Source: Chlorophyllum brunneum
Lineage: Eukaryota; Basidiomycota; Agaricomycetes; Agaricales; Agaricaceae
Direction of reading: 5' to 3'
NCBI GenBank assembly: GCA_963576785.1
Contig: OY756144.1
Coordinates: 930,001-994,000 of the forward strand
Length of the DNA: 64,000 bases
Made by a program: the position numbers and the translations under genes. Position 1 is the stretch's first letter; each line of letters opens with the position of its first letter. Shown piece after piece: positions 22,268 to 33,581 of the stretch. Under the pieces are notes generated by a model. The model had not been told where the DNA came from. It was given only the letters and a program-made list of their open reading frames with translations, and ran no database searches.

Positions 22268-25200
22268 TCATCTTGGTTCGGAACGGTGGACTAACGCGTA
22301 CAAGCGTTCCCGATCACCACTGCCATCAACCATAGACTTGAACGTGCCGGATGATTTGGCAAGTAGCACTGCTGGAGAGTCATACTCAACCTATGAGAGG
22401 AAGCGGTTTAGGCTTCTGCACTGCAAATAAGGCCGGGAAACCTACAATCTTGCCGGCATCCAGGACTAGCTGCAAGCAATCGAGTCCTCTCAGACTTGCG
22501 AAGCGAAAACAAATAGCCAGACTCACAATCTTGTCCGCGTCCATGATCGTTTGCAGACGGTGTGCAACCGTAATCACTGTCACATCGTTTCCGAGTTCAT
22601 GTCTCAACGACTGCTGGATGATCCCGTCAGTCTTGTAATCTATGTCAAACAACCGTCAGCATCCACTACCGGGACTACGCGAGTGTACCCACCAATGGCA
22701 GACGTGGCTGTGTTCACCCTGTGAGCTTTCGTCCAAAGTCCTGCTGAACATGGACATACCTTCGTCCAATATCAACAGCTTGCTCTCCCTGACCATCGCC
22801 CTCGCCAGCGCCAAGATCTGACGTTGACCCACTGACAAGTTCGACCCTCCACTTGAGATCTGACTGTCCAGTGTCAACCGCTTCTCGTCTTCTTCTGTCT
22901 GTAACGAGAACAGCCCCGAGGCCCGAAGCGCTGCGTTCAGCGCCGCGTCGTCATACTGCTCGAATGGGTCGAGGTTTCTTCTCAGCGTCCCGCTGAGCAA
23001 TTCAGGCTGAAAGTGGAGACATAAGCACGCCTCCGAGGATTGAAAGGGGGGGAGGCATACAATTTGGGGGATGATTGTGAGTTTGGATCTCAGAGCGTCT
23101 AGATTGATATTCTTCGTGTTGATGCCGTCGTAGTAGACGTCGCCATCTACCACAATACACCGTAGAAGCGATAGCATCAAAGAGCTCTGTAGGAGATTCG
23201 GTCTTTGATGCTCAGACATAGACAGCATCACTGACCTTGCCACTCCCCGTGCGACCAACTAGATGGAGCGTAAATACTGGGTGCAAGGGAATACGATCGA
23301 CGGAAAGCTCTCACCTACTCCAATTCGTTCCCCTGATTTTACTTCGAAGGAGATGTCATGCAACACGTTGGGCCCATCCTGGCAGAACACGTCAGTGTTG
23401 TTTTGAAATGCTTCATGTCGACACCTTACCTTAGAGTACCGGGCAGACAGGTTTTCTACCCGCAGATGTCCACTGGTCGGCCAAGCAGCGGGAGGAACTC
23501 CGCCTTTCATTGGTTTTGACTCTTGCTCTATCTCGAGGTAACCTTGTATTCGTTCCAGGCTATTTCCACATGCTCGGCTTACTCCTTGAATCACAGTGAG
23601 CTGATACTCACCTGTTCGACTGCACCTCTAAATCATTAAAAATTCTAACCCACCAGAGGATGGTGGTGCAAAAGTCGACGGCCATGTTCAAAGAGAAACC
23701 GATGCCCACAGGGTTGGTGGAACTTCCATAAACAAGGTACGTCGCCAATGCCGTGGTGAATAAGGCCCCAAGTGCATCAATCCGGACGCCTATCCAACGA
23801 TTGAGGTTGTATGACACTCGAGCTATTCGACTGTAGAAGTCAATGCGTTTCAGGGATTCTTGCCTGAATGCATCTTGGGCGCCATATGCGCGGATCGAGG
23901 CTGTAGAGATAATCAGAATGTTTGTGTATTTTTTTGATGAGGCAACCGCACTTAGGCCAGCGATCGCGGCTCCGAAGTGAGCGAGGACTGGAGCTTTAGC
24001 GTTGCTGTATTCATCGTTAGTGCAGTCGCGACCAGAAGAAGAAGAGCTGACCTCATCTCTCGTTTGACGGACATCTGTGCTTTCAGGTAGAAGTTTGCCA
24101 GCCACGCCCCAACAGCAGCCACTGAAACGGTAGGGACGAGGAAGACATGCGAGAAGACCACAATGACCGTAAGCCTTGTGACCATAGATATCGTCATTTC
24201 TGCTAGTATTGAAGTCCATTGGGGAATTGGTACATCCACTGCCCGGATGTCTTGGGTGCAACGTGTAATTATACGCGACGTTGGTGTCTCATCAAGCCAT
24301 CTGTAGAGCTAGTTAGCACCAGGACAGGTTCAGAGATAGAATTTACCTGAAGCTTGTGCCAAGTATCGCGTTCATCAGTCGTTTGTGTATCGTGACACAT
24401 GCTCGAACAACGCCGTGTAAATACAGTAGATTGGAGAACGCGTAGCCACATATGAGCACGGCCAGAATTAGGCAATAACCTCCAAGATAACTGATGAAGA
24501 CATTTAGCAGAAGGCCTTGATGCGGAAGTACAACGAGTAGCGTACAAGAATGGATTTATCTCAGCAGGATCCCGCTCTGTGTATTGAGACCCCCAATACC
24601 CAAGAAAATAGGTCTGGCCCATGATCCCCAAATCACACACGAGTAGTCCAAGAAGGAATGCGAGAAAAAACATGGTGGAATGATCACCACCAGTGGACGC
24701 GAAGAACAGTTTCATGGCTTTCCATGTTACGTGCCCCTGTTGTATTTCCTCTGATACGATGAGCTTTCCTTTCGGCGACTCATTTGATGGAGCCGATGTT
24801 TCTTTGACGTAGTCAGTGTTTCCTAATTCTGCTTGTCCTTCCGCAGCTTCCAGTTCTGATACTAGCTTGGTATTTTTGGAGATTGCGACCGATATATCCG
24901 TCCCTCGGCTAACAACCATACCGTTGCTACCCATTGATATAATGAAACCAGCGAGATCACTAGTAAGCGCAATGTTGTGTGTCTATCGAAATTTCTCAAC
25001 AAGGGATGCCGTAAAGCCGCTAGCAGGGATTACTCACCACAAGGATCACAGTTCTACCCTTGACTAAGTGCCCACTCAAACATTGCTCAACAACCCACTT
25101 CGACCTGTTGACTTTGAGGTCAACTCATGCAACAGAATAGTGAGTCAAAAACTCACGTGTGAACATCAAGAGCAGCTAATATGTCATCAAGAAGTAGGAT

Positions 25201-28200
25201 CTGTGCATCCGAATACACAGCGCGAGCTAGCGTTATTCTCGCCTATACTTGATCAGCAGGACTCCGGCGTCGCATGATGGAATACAAACCTTTTGGCCTC
25301 CACTGTCGATCCAAACATAGTCAGTCTTTTCCCGAACATCCCAACCCAAATCACATACCTCAGGCTCAGCCCCTTCTCGCCAACCTCCGTCATATCTCCT
25401 GCCTCGAATAGTTCCAAGTCTCGTTCAAGGCCACATTGATGCAGCACTACAAGGTACTGTCAAGAACAGCACAAATCTCCGAGGGCGGAGGTACGTGCCT
25501 GTTTTATACCGCTCCTCGTCATACTGTGCACCGAACACGATATTTCCCCGAATAGTGTCATTTTGCACCCAGGATTCCTGGGCGGCATACGCAATCCCCT
25601 TCTCGCGTGGGAGGCCATACCATGAATTCGGTTGCATTGGCACAAAGTGCATTTCACCGAGAAGCGCCATGAGCAGTGACGTTTTCCCTGATCCACTGCA
25701 GATGCGATTTTAATACATCCAGGTACACAAGAATGGTATACACCCACGTTGGCCCAATAACGAGGTTGATTCCGCCCTGCTTAAACAGGAGTTCGCCGTC
25801 AACGCGAAGTATAAATGCTTGTGCATCGCTGGCGGCGTCCCGAGACCACGCAAAGCTGGCATCACAGAACCCAATGATGTCAGGAGGTGGCCTGTTTTCA
25901 ATGTCGCTCAGTATATCTTCAGAGGGCGGTCGGAGAAAATCGAGCAATTCAGTGTTTCGCATAAAATCAGTCAGGCGGTCCAGCGATACTTTCCCTAGGA
26001 CGGTTGTGAGTCTATACAGAACGTAACAGACGGGTAATGGTAGTTACCCTCTACAAATGTCGATAACGCCTGGAAGGAGTTCTGAAGGGAACGACGTAGA
26101 AGAGTAAACACTGCCATACTGGAGAAAACTTTGGCAGCTGTTGCCTGGATCAGCTGATGTTGTACGGTAGTGGGTAGGGCTTACCACTCAGCTCCTCTTT
26201 CCAGACAACGGTATGTGCTGCATACGTAGCCACCATTGTAAAGGCTGGTATCACGAAGCTAAACGAAAAATTAAGTAACCTAATCACTACCGCTAGAGGA
26301 CGAAATCATACTTGATTATGGCTATGATCAGATCATAGACTTTGCGCTTCCACAGCCAATTAACTTCAGCTTCTCTGCGAATAGCGATCCTCTGGTGCAT
26401 TTCATGTTCCCAACCGAACATTTTTACCATACGCAGGACATTACAAGCTGAGCGGGGGATTTAATCTTTTGCCGGGAACTGCAGTCGAGTAATGCTCACT
26501 TTCCGTGACTGCTTGGACCCTTGAATCAGTCTCCGTAGGATTCGCGCAAGTCAACGCACACGTTTAGTGAGGCACCAAGTGACAACTTACCATCTTCATT
26601 CTCGCCACTTGAACCCTTTGGATTAATTTAGCCATGAAAACTGGAATCGGTACCATGACTGAAATGACGGCAAGACCGACAAATGAGCTGATAGACCATC
26701 AGAAAGCGTTACGTTTCGGATACACGGAACGTACCTAGGCCCAAGAACCTGATACAAAAATACGCTACAGACAATGATTTGTAGCGGATGATAGAACACT
26801 AAGAACCCCGTCAGACAAGGCAAACGATATTAACTAACAGCGCTCACAAATCATAAGGAAGTCCCTAGCTTCGACAACATTCATCATATCAGTCGTGACA
26901 AGATTGTTGATCTTCCCAACCAGATTATCCGCCTTGGGTCGACGGTCCTCATGTCTCAACATCGAGGACGTGGCATTCGGATCATCAGGCCGGTCAGATA
27001 TTTCAGCTTTCATACGAATGCGCAAGCTGTGCTCGAAGATCAACTGGGTGAGTAGTCCTTCGGTGTGCACAAGCATTCTTGTGGCAACGAAGATGTACCA
27101 CTGTCGTGCCAAAGAAACGACCATAGGTCCTACAAGTAGCCACAGAATCCAAAACCAGGGTTTAATGGTTGCGTCGCGACCTCCCGTTTCAAGATAACTG
27201 CAATTCAGGTAAGACAGGTAGCACCCCTGCCAGAACAAGCAGAACCTACCGAAGAATCATGTTTATCCCTATGGGGGAAGCAAAATTGGCGGCCACCTGG
27301 ATAATTACAGTTGTAGCAAGAACAGAATATTCATAGCCTGAGAAAACCAGTGGAATGAGGAAACAAACACTTCGAGAGAAATAACACCTACGATAAGTTC
27401 TCATGAGACCAAAGAAAAGGTGCCTTTTCTTCGCTCCCTGGAAGACATCCAGGTGCTGAAAAAAGGCGTTATTGAGAACGTGGGGGACGGTGATAATAAC
27501 GCTCACAGGAAACGCTCTCTTGGTAGTGTTTCTAGAGTAGTCATAATCCGCGAGAGGAAATAACTTATCATGCGGAAGGTGAGGTAGACGGGCAGCTAGA
27601 AAGAGCAGGGGATCTAGGAAGGTGTAGACCATCAAAGATATGAGGGAGGTGGTTTGCTCTGGGTTTGCTTCTTCAGCTGGATCCTAATAATTGGTAAGTC
27701 AGTATAACGCTGCACGATAGGAGTAGTAGGGCTACCGCAGGATCAAGGGGCACGTATTTCCGAGGTGAGAAGAGAGGTATCATAACACCAGTGACGAAAA
27801 GAAGCGCCATCCTGGCCCATAGAAAAGGTCCATCACGGGCATCGGCAGGGATTTGAGTATAAGTAGCCAGTGGCCATATGTTCCGCTGGATGTTCACTAG
27901 TAGAGAGGCGAAAAGTAACAGGAAGCAATGCAGGCTGAAGATTTCCTGCCGGGGTGTCCGGAAGACCGAGGCGAAAGACAGAAACATGCAGTAGAACTGC
28001 GAAGAGGTATCAGAAGCTATTGTAATCAGTGAAACAGAACCCACATAATACGGGAGCATTCCGAAGACAGTCACTCGAGACATTAATCCCGGACTTTGCT
28101 TCAATTCGAGGCACAGAGCGATGATGAAGAGCATGATACACCCGATCATACGTCCCATCAGAAATGCAGAGCTGACTCGGCCGCCATGATATTTCACTAG

Positions 28201-28451
28201 GCTCTCAGTGGGATGGGGGTCGTCGTGACCCTCCAGTGCAGCAGTGCGTGGCTTGATGGTTTTGTTGGGGGATCTCCGGTAACACTGAATGAGCACCGCA
28301 AGGCAGGAGGCGACAGGAAGGAAACTAAGGAACCAAATGGTATCGCGATTGGCTCTGGGAGGCATAAGCTGTGAATGCCTGGGTGAAGTAATGGTTCGAC
28401 CTACAGGTATCTCTGTAATTCATCCAGAAACCGTCGAAGAAACTCAGCCAT
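22268..28451 (-). CDS. ABCC/MRP-type ABC transporter, copy 2 (inverted paralogue)
   Basis: It has the same exon plan as copy 1. The start at 28451 ([16 protein letters not shown]) joins through a 50-nt intron to [17 protein letters not shown]. The transmembrane region follows ([43 protein letters not shown]). NBD1 has [14 protein letters not shown] and [17 protein letters not shown], with the signature GGQK on a 13-nt exon at 25290-25302. The linker contains [11 protein letters not shown] and [15 protein letters not shown]2 has [38 protein letters not shown] and [13 protein letters not shown]. The two copies match very closely over NBD1 and NBD2 but are clearly diverged over the N-terminus, linker and second transmembrane domain. 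The extreme C-terminus differs: after GDRERLYA it ends VHRSEPR and stops at 22268-22270, whereas copy 1 ends EMLRAGQQSTAS. No disabling break was found. It is a probable organic-anion or conjugate exporter; the substrate is unknown. Confidence 0.88.
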
Positions 28452-30535
28452 CGATCCGATAGAGATGGCGCGTCGTTTGAACCGGTTATTGACACCTCAG
28501 CCCCTCCTACTGAGTCTTAATATCCAATGAGTCGCACGGGAACTATTCACCGCGTGGGTCATCGCGGCGCGAGAGCGTCGGGTACCAAAAATAAATGAAA
28601 GCCGATTCGGTAGGTCCGGATCGGTCGAGAGATAGTTAACAGCCCGGTCGCTGCGCGATAAAGAACAAAACGGTCTTGGAAAACTGTGTGGAACTCGTCC
28701 TTGTGTGAAAACGAGACCAGACCAGCGTACATTACCAAACGCCGAGGGGTTCTTGATGGAAGGTACTACACACACTTCGCCACTCGTATAAATGCCGTTG
28801 ATCACGTGGTCATCCCAACTCGCTAGATGAAGACCTGTGCCTCCATATTTTTCATCTCCGTCTGCCAGTTATACCTGCTCTGCGAGCCCCTCTGGCCGGG
28901 TCGAGTCATACGCTTTTACGCCCAGCGGTTATTGTCTTATACATGCGACGGTCGTGTTCGAAACGGGCGAGAGTTTCCCGAACAGGTCACACCAAGAACG
29001 ATCGCGGGCAAACCGCCCGGGGCTTGTTATCAATCTATTGAATTTTATCATGTAACCAACGTGGTGTCGTCTATCTCCCTTTACGCCACCCAGGGCAGCC
29101 ATAAGAGCGAAGCCATATATCATGCTGGAACGCTCCTCCGTAATAAGGAATAAGGATTTTCAACTTACATTGTCCTGTCAATGACTCTGGACGCCACTCG
29201 ACAGCTTTCCATCTATTTCAAGTATGCAAGAGCGTACAACTAGATCTAAACTCTCCACTTCTGCATCACCCTTCATTGAGCGCTGAGCTCTCGTGCCTAA
29301 TATCCAAACATCCACGACACGACGTTCGACTCAAGTAGCTTCTACCCATATCGGGAATATAAAATTTGGGGCTCTCGTAGGGCATTCGATAGCCCCTTAA
29401 ACCCAAGGGCTCTTACCCCTTAAACGCGAACAAGTTGGAGATAATCGAATACAATATAAGCATTGCCGAAGAGCAATAGGAACTCCATAGCTCCTAAACT
29501 GTCGCCGGGAAAGTTCACGATGTTTCGGTTGCTAATCTCGTTTTACGTCCAGTCGCCCTCCTGGGACCTGATATTATTGGGAATTTTCCCGGACCGTGTG
29601 CGTTCTAATGCCAAGTACTGTCTTCTCCAAACCCACGGCTATGGAAGCACAAGGGACATGGACGCCCAAAAGGCCTGGACACTTGGATTGGTCCTGGAGA
29701 CGAGAAAACTGTTTCTGTACGTGTCTCCACTTTGAAATAGTAAGCGCTCAAGTAGAAAATATAATGGTATGCGACCTGCGTTAGTAACCACCTGGGTAAT
29801 AGAACATTTTTTGTCCAGCTCGACGCCCACCTGACTCCGCTCATATATTGACTACAAGCTCACCCCTCTCTTCCTGTGTATTACCAATACCAGTTATCTG
29901 GACCTCGATGCTAACTTGCGCAGTCCCGTGAGTTTTCACCCACCATTGGGCAACCATCAAACAGCTATAGAAGCATCCACTGTTACCATCACCCTGTGGG
30001 TGAGGAAGTTGTAGTCCGTGATGTAGATCCAGTGAACTGGTCCATCCAAGTTCCCTTTCCATCTCCCATGGATGATGCGATGACAACGCCATCTCAGTTC
30101 CCAACACTAGAAGATAGATGTGCACACACAAAGGATTCATCCGAGTCAGAGTCCATCTTCATCGGGTGGGAAGTAAGTCTGGCATCGTTCTATCGCCAAC
30201 TAAGCTCAGGGTGATATGTCTACCTTTTATATAGCTGTGACTTACATATGACTGCCTTGGGCATAGGGTATCCTCGGTGGCCCCTTCGTTGACTGTGCTT
30301 CATTCTGGCCAGCAGGGCCAGGTTCGGCTGTATAAATCGATCCTATGCAGCAACATCAAGGAAAAGTTATAGCCCATTAATGACACCGCTCAAGATCAGT
30401 TCAGAAGATACCCACAGCTGCACCATCTTGCAAACATCCGTGAGGACTGGGGAATGGTACAGCACAAAAATAACGATCATATTGGAAGACAGTAATAGAT
30501 CCTTGACTTCAGGTATAGTAGCTCGAAAACCATAT
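28452..30535. other. Gene-poor region, no gene recognised
   Basis: Frames of up to about 108 codons occur on both strands (for example 28827-29153 plus and 29841-30140 minus) without recognisable domains. It includes the presumed promoter of ABC copy 2 at its left end. A degraded gene cannot be excluded. Confidence 0.45.
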
Positions 30536-31060
30536 TTAACAACACATTTCGCACGGACAACCTGTGCTCGTGAGTGGTTTGTGGCGTCAAGAGCTGGGAA
30601 TAGCTTACAAACGATGTCCCCGATGCAGTCGCAACACCCCTGTGGCGCTCGTCAAGGAATGTAACATCAACTAGCGAAAAACTGACCTCGAAGCACTCTG
30701 TATGGTGGAAATGTATAAATGAAATCGACTTCTATGCAGTAGTAACCTGTATGACTCACCGCAGCAAAGGAAACAAGCTATCATGCCTAGGAAACAATCC
30801 TGGAGAACTAGGTCAGGGTTTAGCTTCGGACAGTAAGAGGACGCTTCACCTTGGCTGCACCTCCACCTCGAAGGCGGGAAGCACCGTGCTTGTGCTTGTA
30901 CTGTTGTCCTTGTTCAACCCCCTGAGCGACTGGAGGGTTCATCGTGGCTGATGAAGGGAGATATGGTCGTGATAGCGTGCGCTTAATGGTCAACGGATTA
31001 GAACTTACACATTTCTGTTGAAGCTGCCGGCTGCGCTGAAACTGGCTGGGGGGAAGACAT
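30536..31060 (-). CDS. Small Cys-rich CYSTM-type membrane protein, 85 aa in six exons
   Basis: None of this gene shows as a long frame, but six exons join perfectly in phase: 31009-31060, 30850-30947, 30760-30799, 30687-30697, 30609-30639 and 30536-30561, with introns of 47-62 nt all GT-AG. The protein starts MSSPQPVSAQPAAS, has a basic middle QQYKHKHGASRLRGGGAAK, and ends in a Cys-rich hydrophobic tail with DCFLGMIACFLCCECFEG and CCDCIGDIVCCPCEMCC. A Pro/Gln-rich head plus a Cys-packed C-terminal helix is the plan of CYSTM proteins, which are small membrane-associated proteins linked to stress tolerance. The domain name is assigned by resemblance. A TATA-like box lies 46 bp upstream. Confidence 0.8.
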
Positions 31061-31105
31061 GGTTGGAGACAATGAAGATGGGGCTGGATGGTACCCCCAA
31101 CTCAT

Positions 31106-31113
31106 TATTTATA
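31106..31113 (-). promoter_or_regulatory. TATA-like box of the CYSTM-type gene
   Basis: TATAAATA on the minus strand, 46 bp upstream of the ATG at 31060. The placement is plausible; no other core element was identified. Confidence 0.45.
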
Positions 31114-31687
31114 CACAATTGGAGAGCCACCGATATTTTAGTGCCTGTTGATGACGTCTCATGCAGTGTCCTGTGTCTATAAATATCGGGTGTAGTGGCC
31201 ATGTGAGCTATTTCTAAGTCTACAAATGGATATGCCCTCGAATCGTGATACCTGTGCTATTCTTTCCCCCAAAAAATCATGATGGTGATGCCTCGTGTCT
31301 GTCACAGTAATTCAGACAACCCTGCGATACTGGACTCCGGCCAACCAGCGAAGCCGGCTCAGCGGATGTAACGAGTATCATCTCAGTTCGAGGACTGTTG
31401 ATGTAGCCCGGAAGTGACAGGTAGTAGATCAACATCCGAACAGAAGCGTATGTTAAGTCCATCATATCAGCGCTAGCCGTCAAGCGGGCGCATCTTAAAT
31501 ATCACCAGCAAGGACCACAACAATGGGAGATACTGTTAGAAGCCACAAATGAACTAGTGCTGGCCCATGCATGATGTCGTTCTTCGCCCATGAGGTCGAT
31601 GTCGAGAACACCGGGAGTACGTGGCATGCTCGTTAATGTTGTTCCGACCAATGCATTAACGATTGTATTTGGGGTCAAGCCTATGAA

Positions 31688-33581
31688 CTACTGAGTAAAT
31701 GTAACAGGTTTGGAGCCGTTGCGATGTGTTGTCTCTGAGCCCGAGGAAGGAGCCATGTCAAGAGTATGATTAAATTCTTGAGCATTAAAGCGAATCGTGG
31801 AAACCACTGGTTCTGTGATTGTCGTTTCAGAGAACTTACAACCCGCAATGCGAAGGTTCAGGATTAGTCGAGTACCCTTCGCACTTGGATTAGCCCAGGG
31901 GACCCGACGGTTCAACAAATTAGCTTACGCAGACCATGTATACGAAAGCCAGCCACCTGGGGGAAATCATGTTTAAAAGTGAGCCTAGAAGGTTGGGACG
32001 ACTCACATGCTCCAGTTGATGATCCCCAGGTTATTGCCCTTGAATGGTAAAGGCGTCAAGAAGCCTAGGAGGCTAACAACTACAGATATTCTACCTTCTA
32101 GCTGCCTTTACTATTGAGTTGGCCATTGCACTCACCGAAAGTCCTGAAAAGCGTCAGCTCGTAAATAGATTTATAAATAATCAGAAAAACAACGCACGGG
32201 ACGAAAAAGAGCAAGCCGTCACGGTAGAAGACATAGATAATGGGAGATACTGTGTACCTGCCCCGAATCGGCTTGGCCCAGAACGGGCCGTCGACCTCTT
32301 TCACAGTCATCTGTACCCCTACGAGGGTCATGATCAATTCCAAAGCTAGGACAAAAAATTTCAGTAGCTGATTTATACGTGGGTGAGTGGTATATCATAC
32401 TGGTACTAAACAAGCGACCAGTCCTAGGACCAACGTCAGGTTAACCTTAGCCTGATAAGGGATTGATGTCTAACCATGCGACAGTTTGACTCTTGTTGAA
32501 GAGTTCCTGAGCGGAACCGGGAAGGATGAGGAAGCAGCCCAGAGGCTCATAGAATCCTTCGTAGGTATACCCCTGACCTAGTTTTCCACGAACGACAAAG
32601 GCGTAAGTGATTCCCTAATTTTCAGTCAGCCTTGCAAGTTTGGAGTGCTTCAAGAGGCGTTACCGTGAGTTCAACTGCCCAAGTCGTCTTCAGCAATATT
32701 ACTCCACTGAGCCAAAAACCCACTTACCCGCCATGGCAAAGAACAAAATTACAGTCACTAGGGAGAGATTAAGCTGAGTTACAAAGGACGAATGCAGTTC
32801 GGTCACCTTTGATGCTATTCCCGTACAGAGCGCGCAAACGCAAGACTAAGATGCTCTTTACAACAGCTGTCTGTCCAACATCCGTAATGCTAATACAAAG
32901 CATGAGGTCCGTTTTGGCAAATTACGCTTCAGTTCACCTACAATCCTGTGGCCCATATCATACTACGACATCTATATGGAAATCAGCCTAAGTCTGGGGT
33001 TTTATTATCCGTGGCGCACGTCTGCAAATTGGTTAAACATTGGGACGTGGCTGGCGAACTGTTTTACGCTTACCTTGGGAGGGACATCCGCATGTAGCCC
33101 TAAAATTGCAAGTTTGTCATGTTGGGTTGCCTATTGCCAGGATATACTCACCCCATAAGCTAACACTAGTAGGTCCGAACGACGTCAGTCTCTCGCTCGT
33201 GGAATAGTAGTCTGACATACATGAAAACCAGCAAGGCCCAATACCGGACGAGTACATAGAGTGTCTTGGAAAACGACCATCGACCCCTATTATGGTTATT
33301 CGTCAGTGCTAGATGCTAGCCGAGGTAAAGGTGACTTGCGCATAAATATGTTTAATCTTGGAACCTCGGACTAAGGACTTGTAATGTAGCATAAGTAGAA
33401 GACATGACGGACTTCTTTCCTGAAGAGCAGAAGAGCGTCGTAGCATAGTGCCATTATTCCAGCAACTAGAGTAGAGATTCAATAGCAGGCTTTAAGAAGG
33501 CAGGAAATATTGACCACAGCTGTAGCGGTCACGGATAGTCTGCCACCGCATTTCAATGTCGTCTGGGGTCAGGGTTGCCAT
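31688..33581 (-). CDS. DUF6533-domain membrane protein
   Basis: DUF6533 proteins are agaricomycete seven-helix-like membrane proteins of unknown role. The start ATG at 33581 gives MATLTPDDIEMRWQTIRDR, which splices to VAGIMALCYDALLLFRKEV, the DUF6533 core. Then come RWSFSKTLYVLVRYWALLVF, VVKSILVLRLRALYGNSIK, VTVILFFAMAG, a Gly-Cys segment, LELIMTLVGVQMTVKEV, SPIIYVFYRDGLLFFV, and near the end KGTRLILNLRIAG with a polar tail PSSGSETTHRNGSK. The stop is TAG at 31688-31690. Several joins (after KEVRHV, and before KGTRLIL) could not be placed exactly, so a frame defect there is possible. The order of segments matches the family throughout. Confidence 0.68.
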
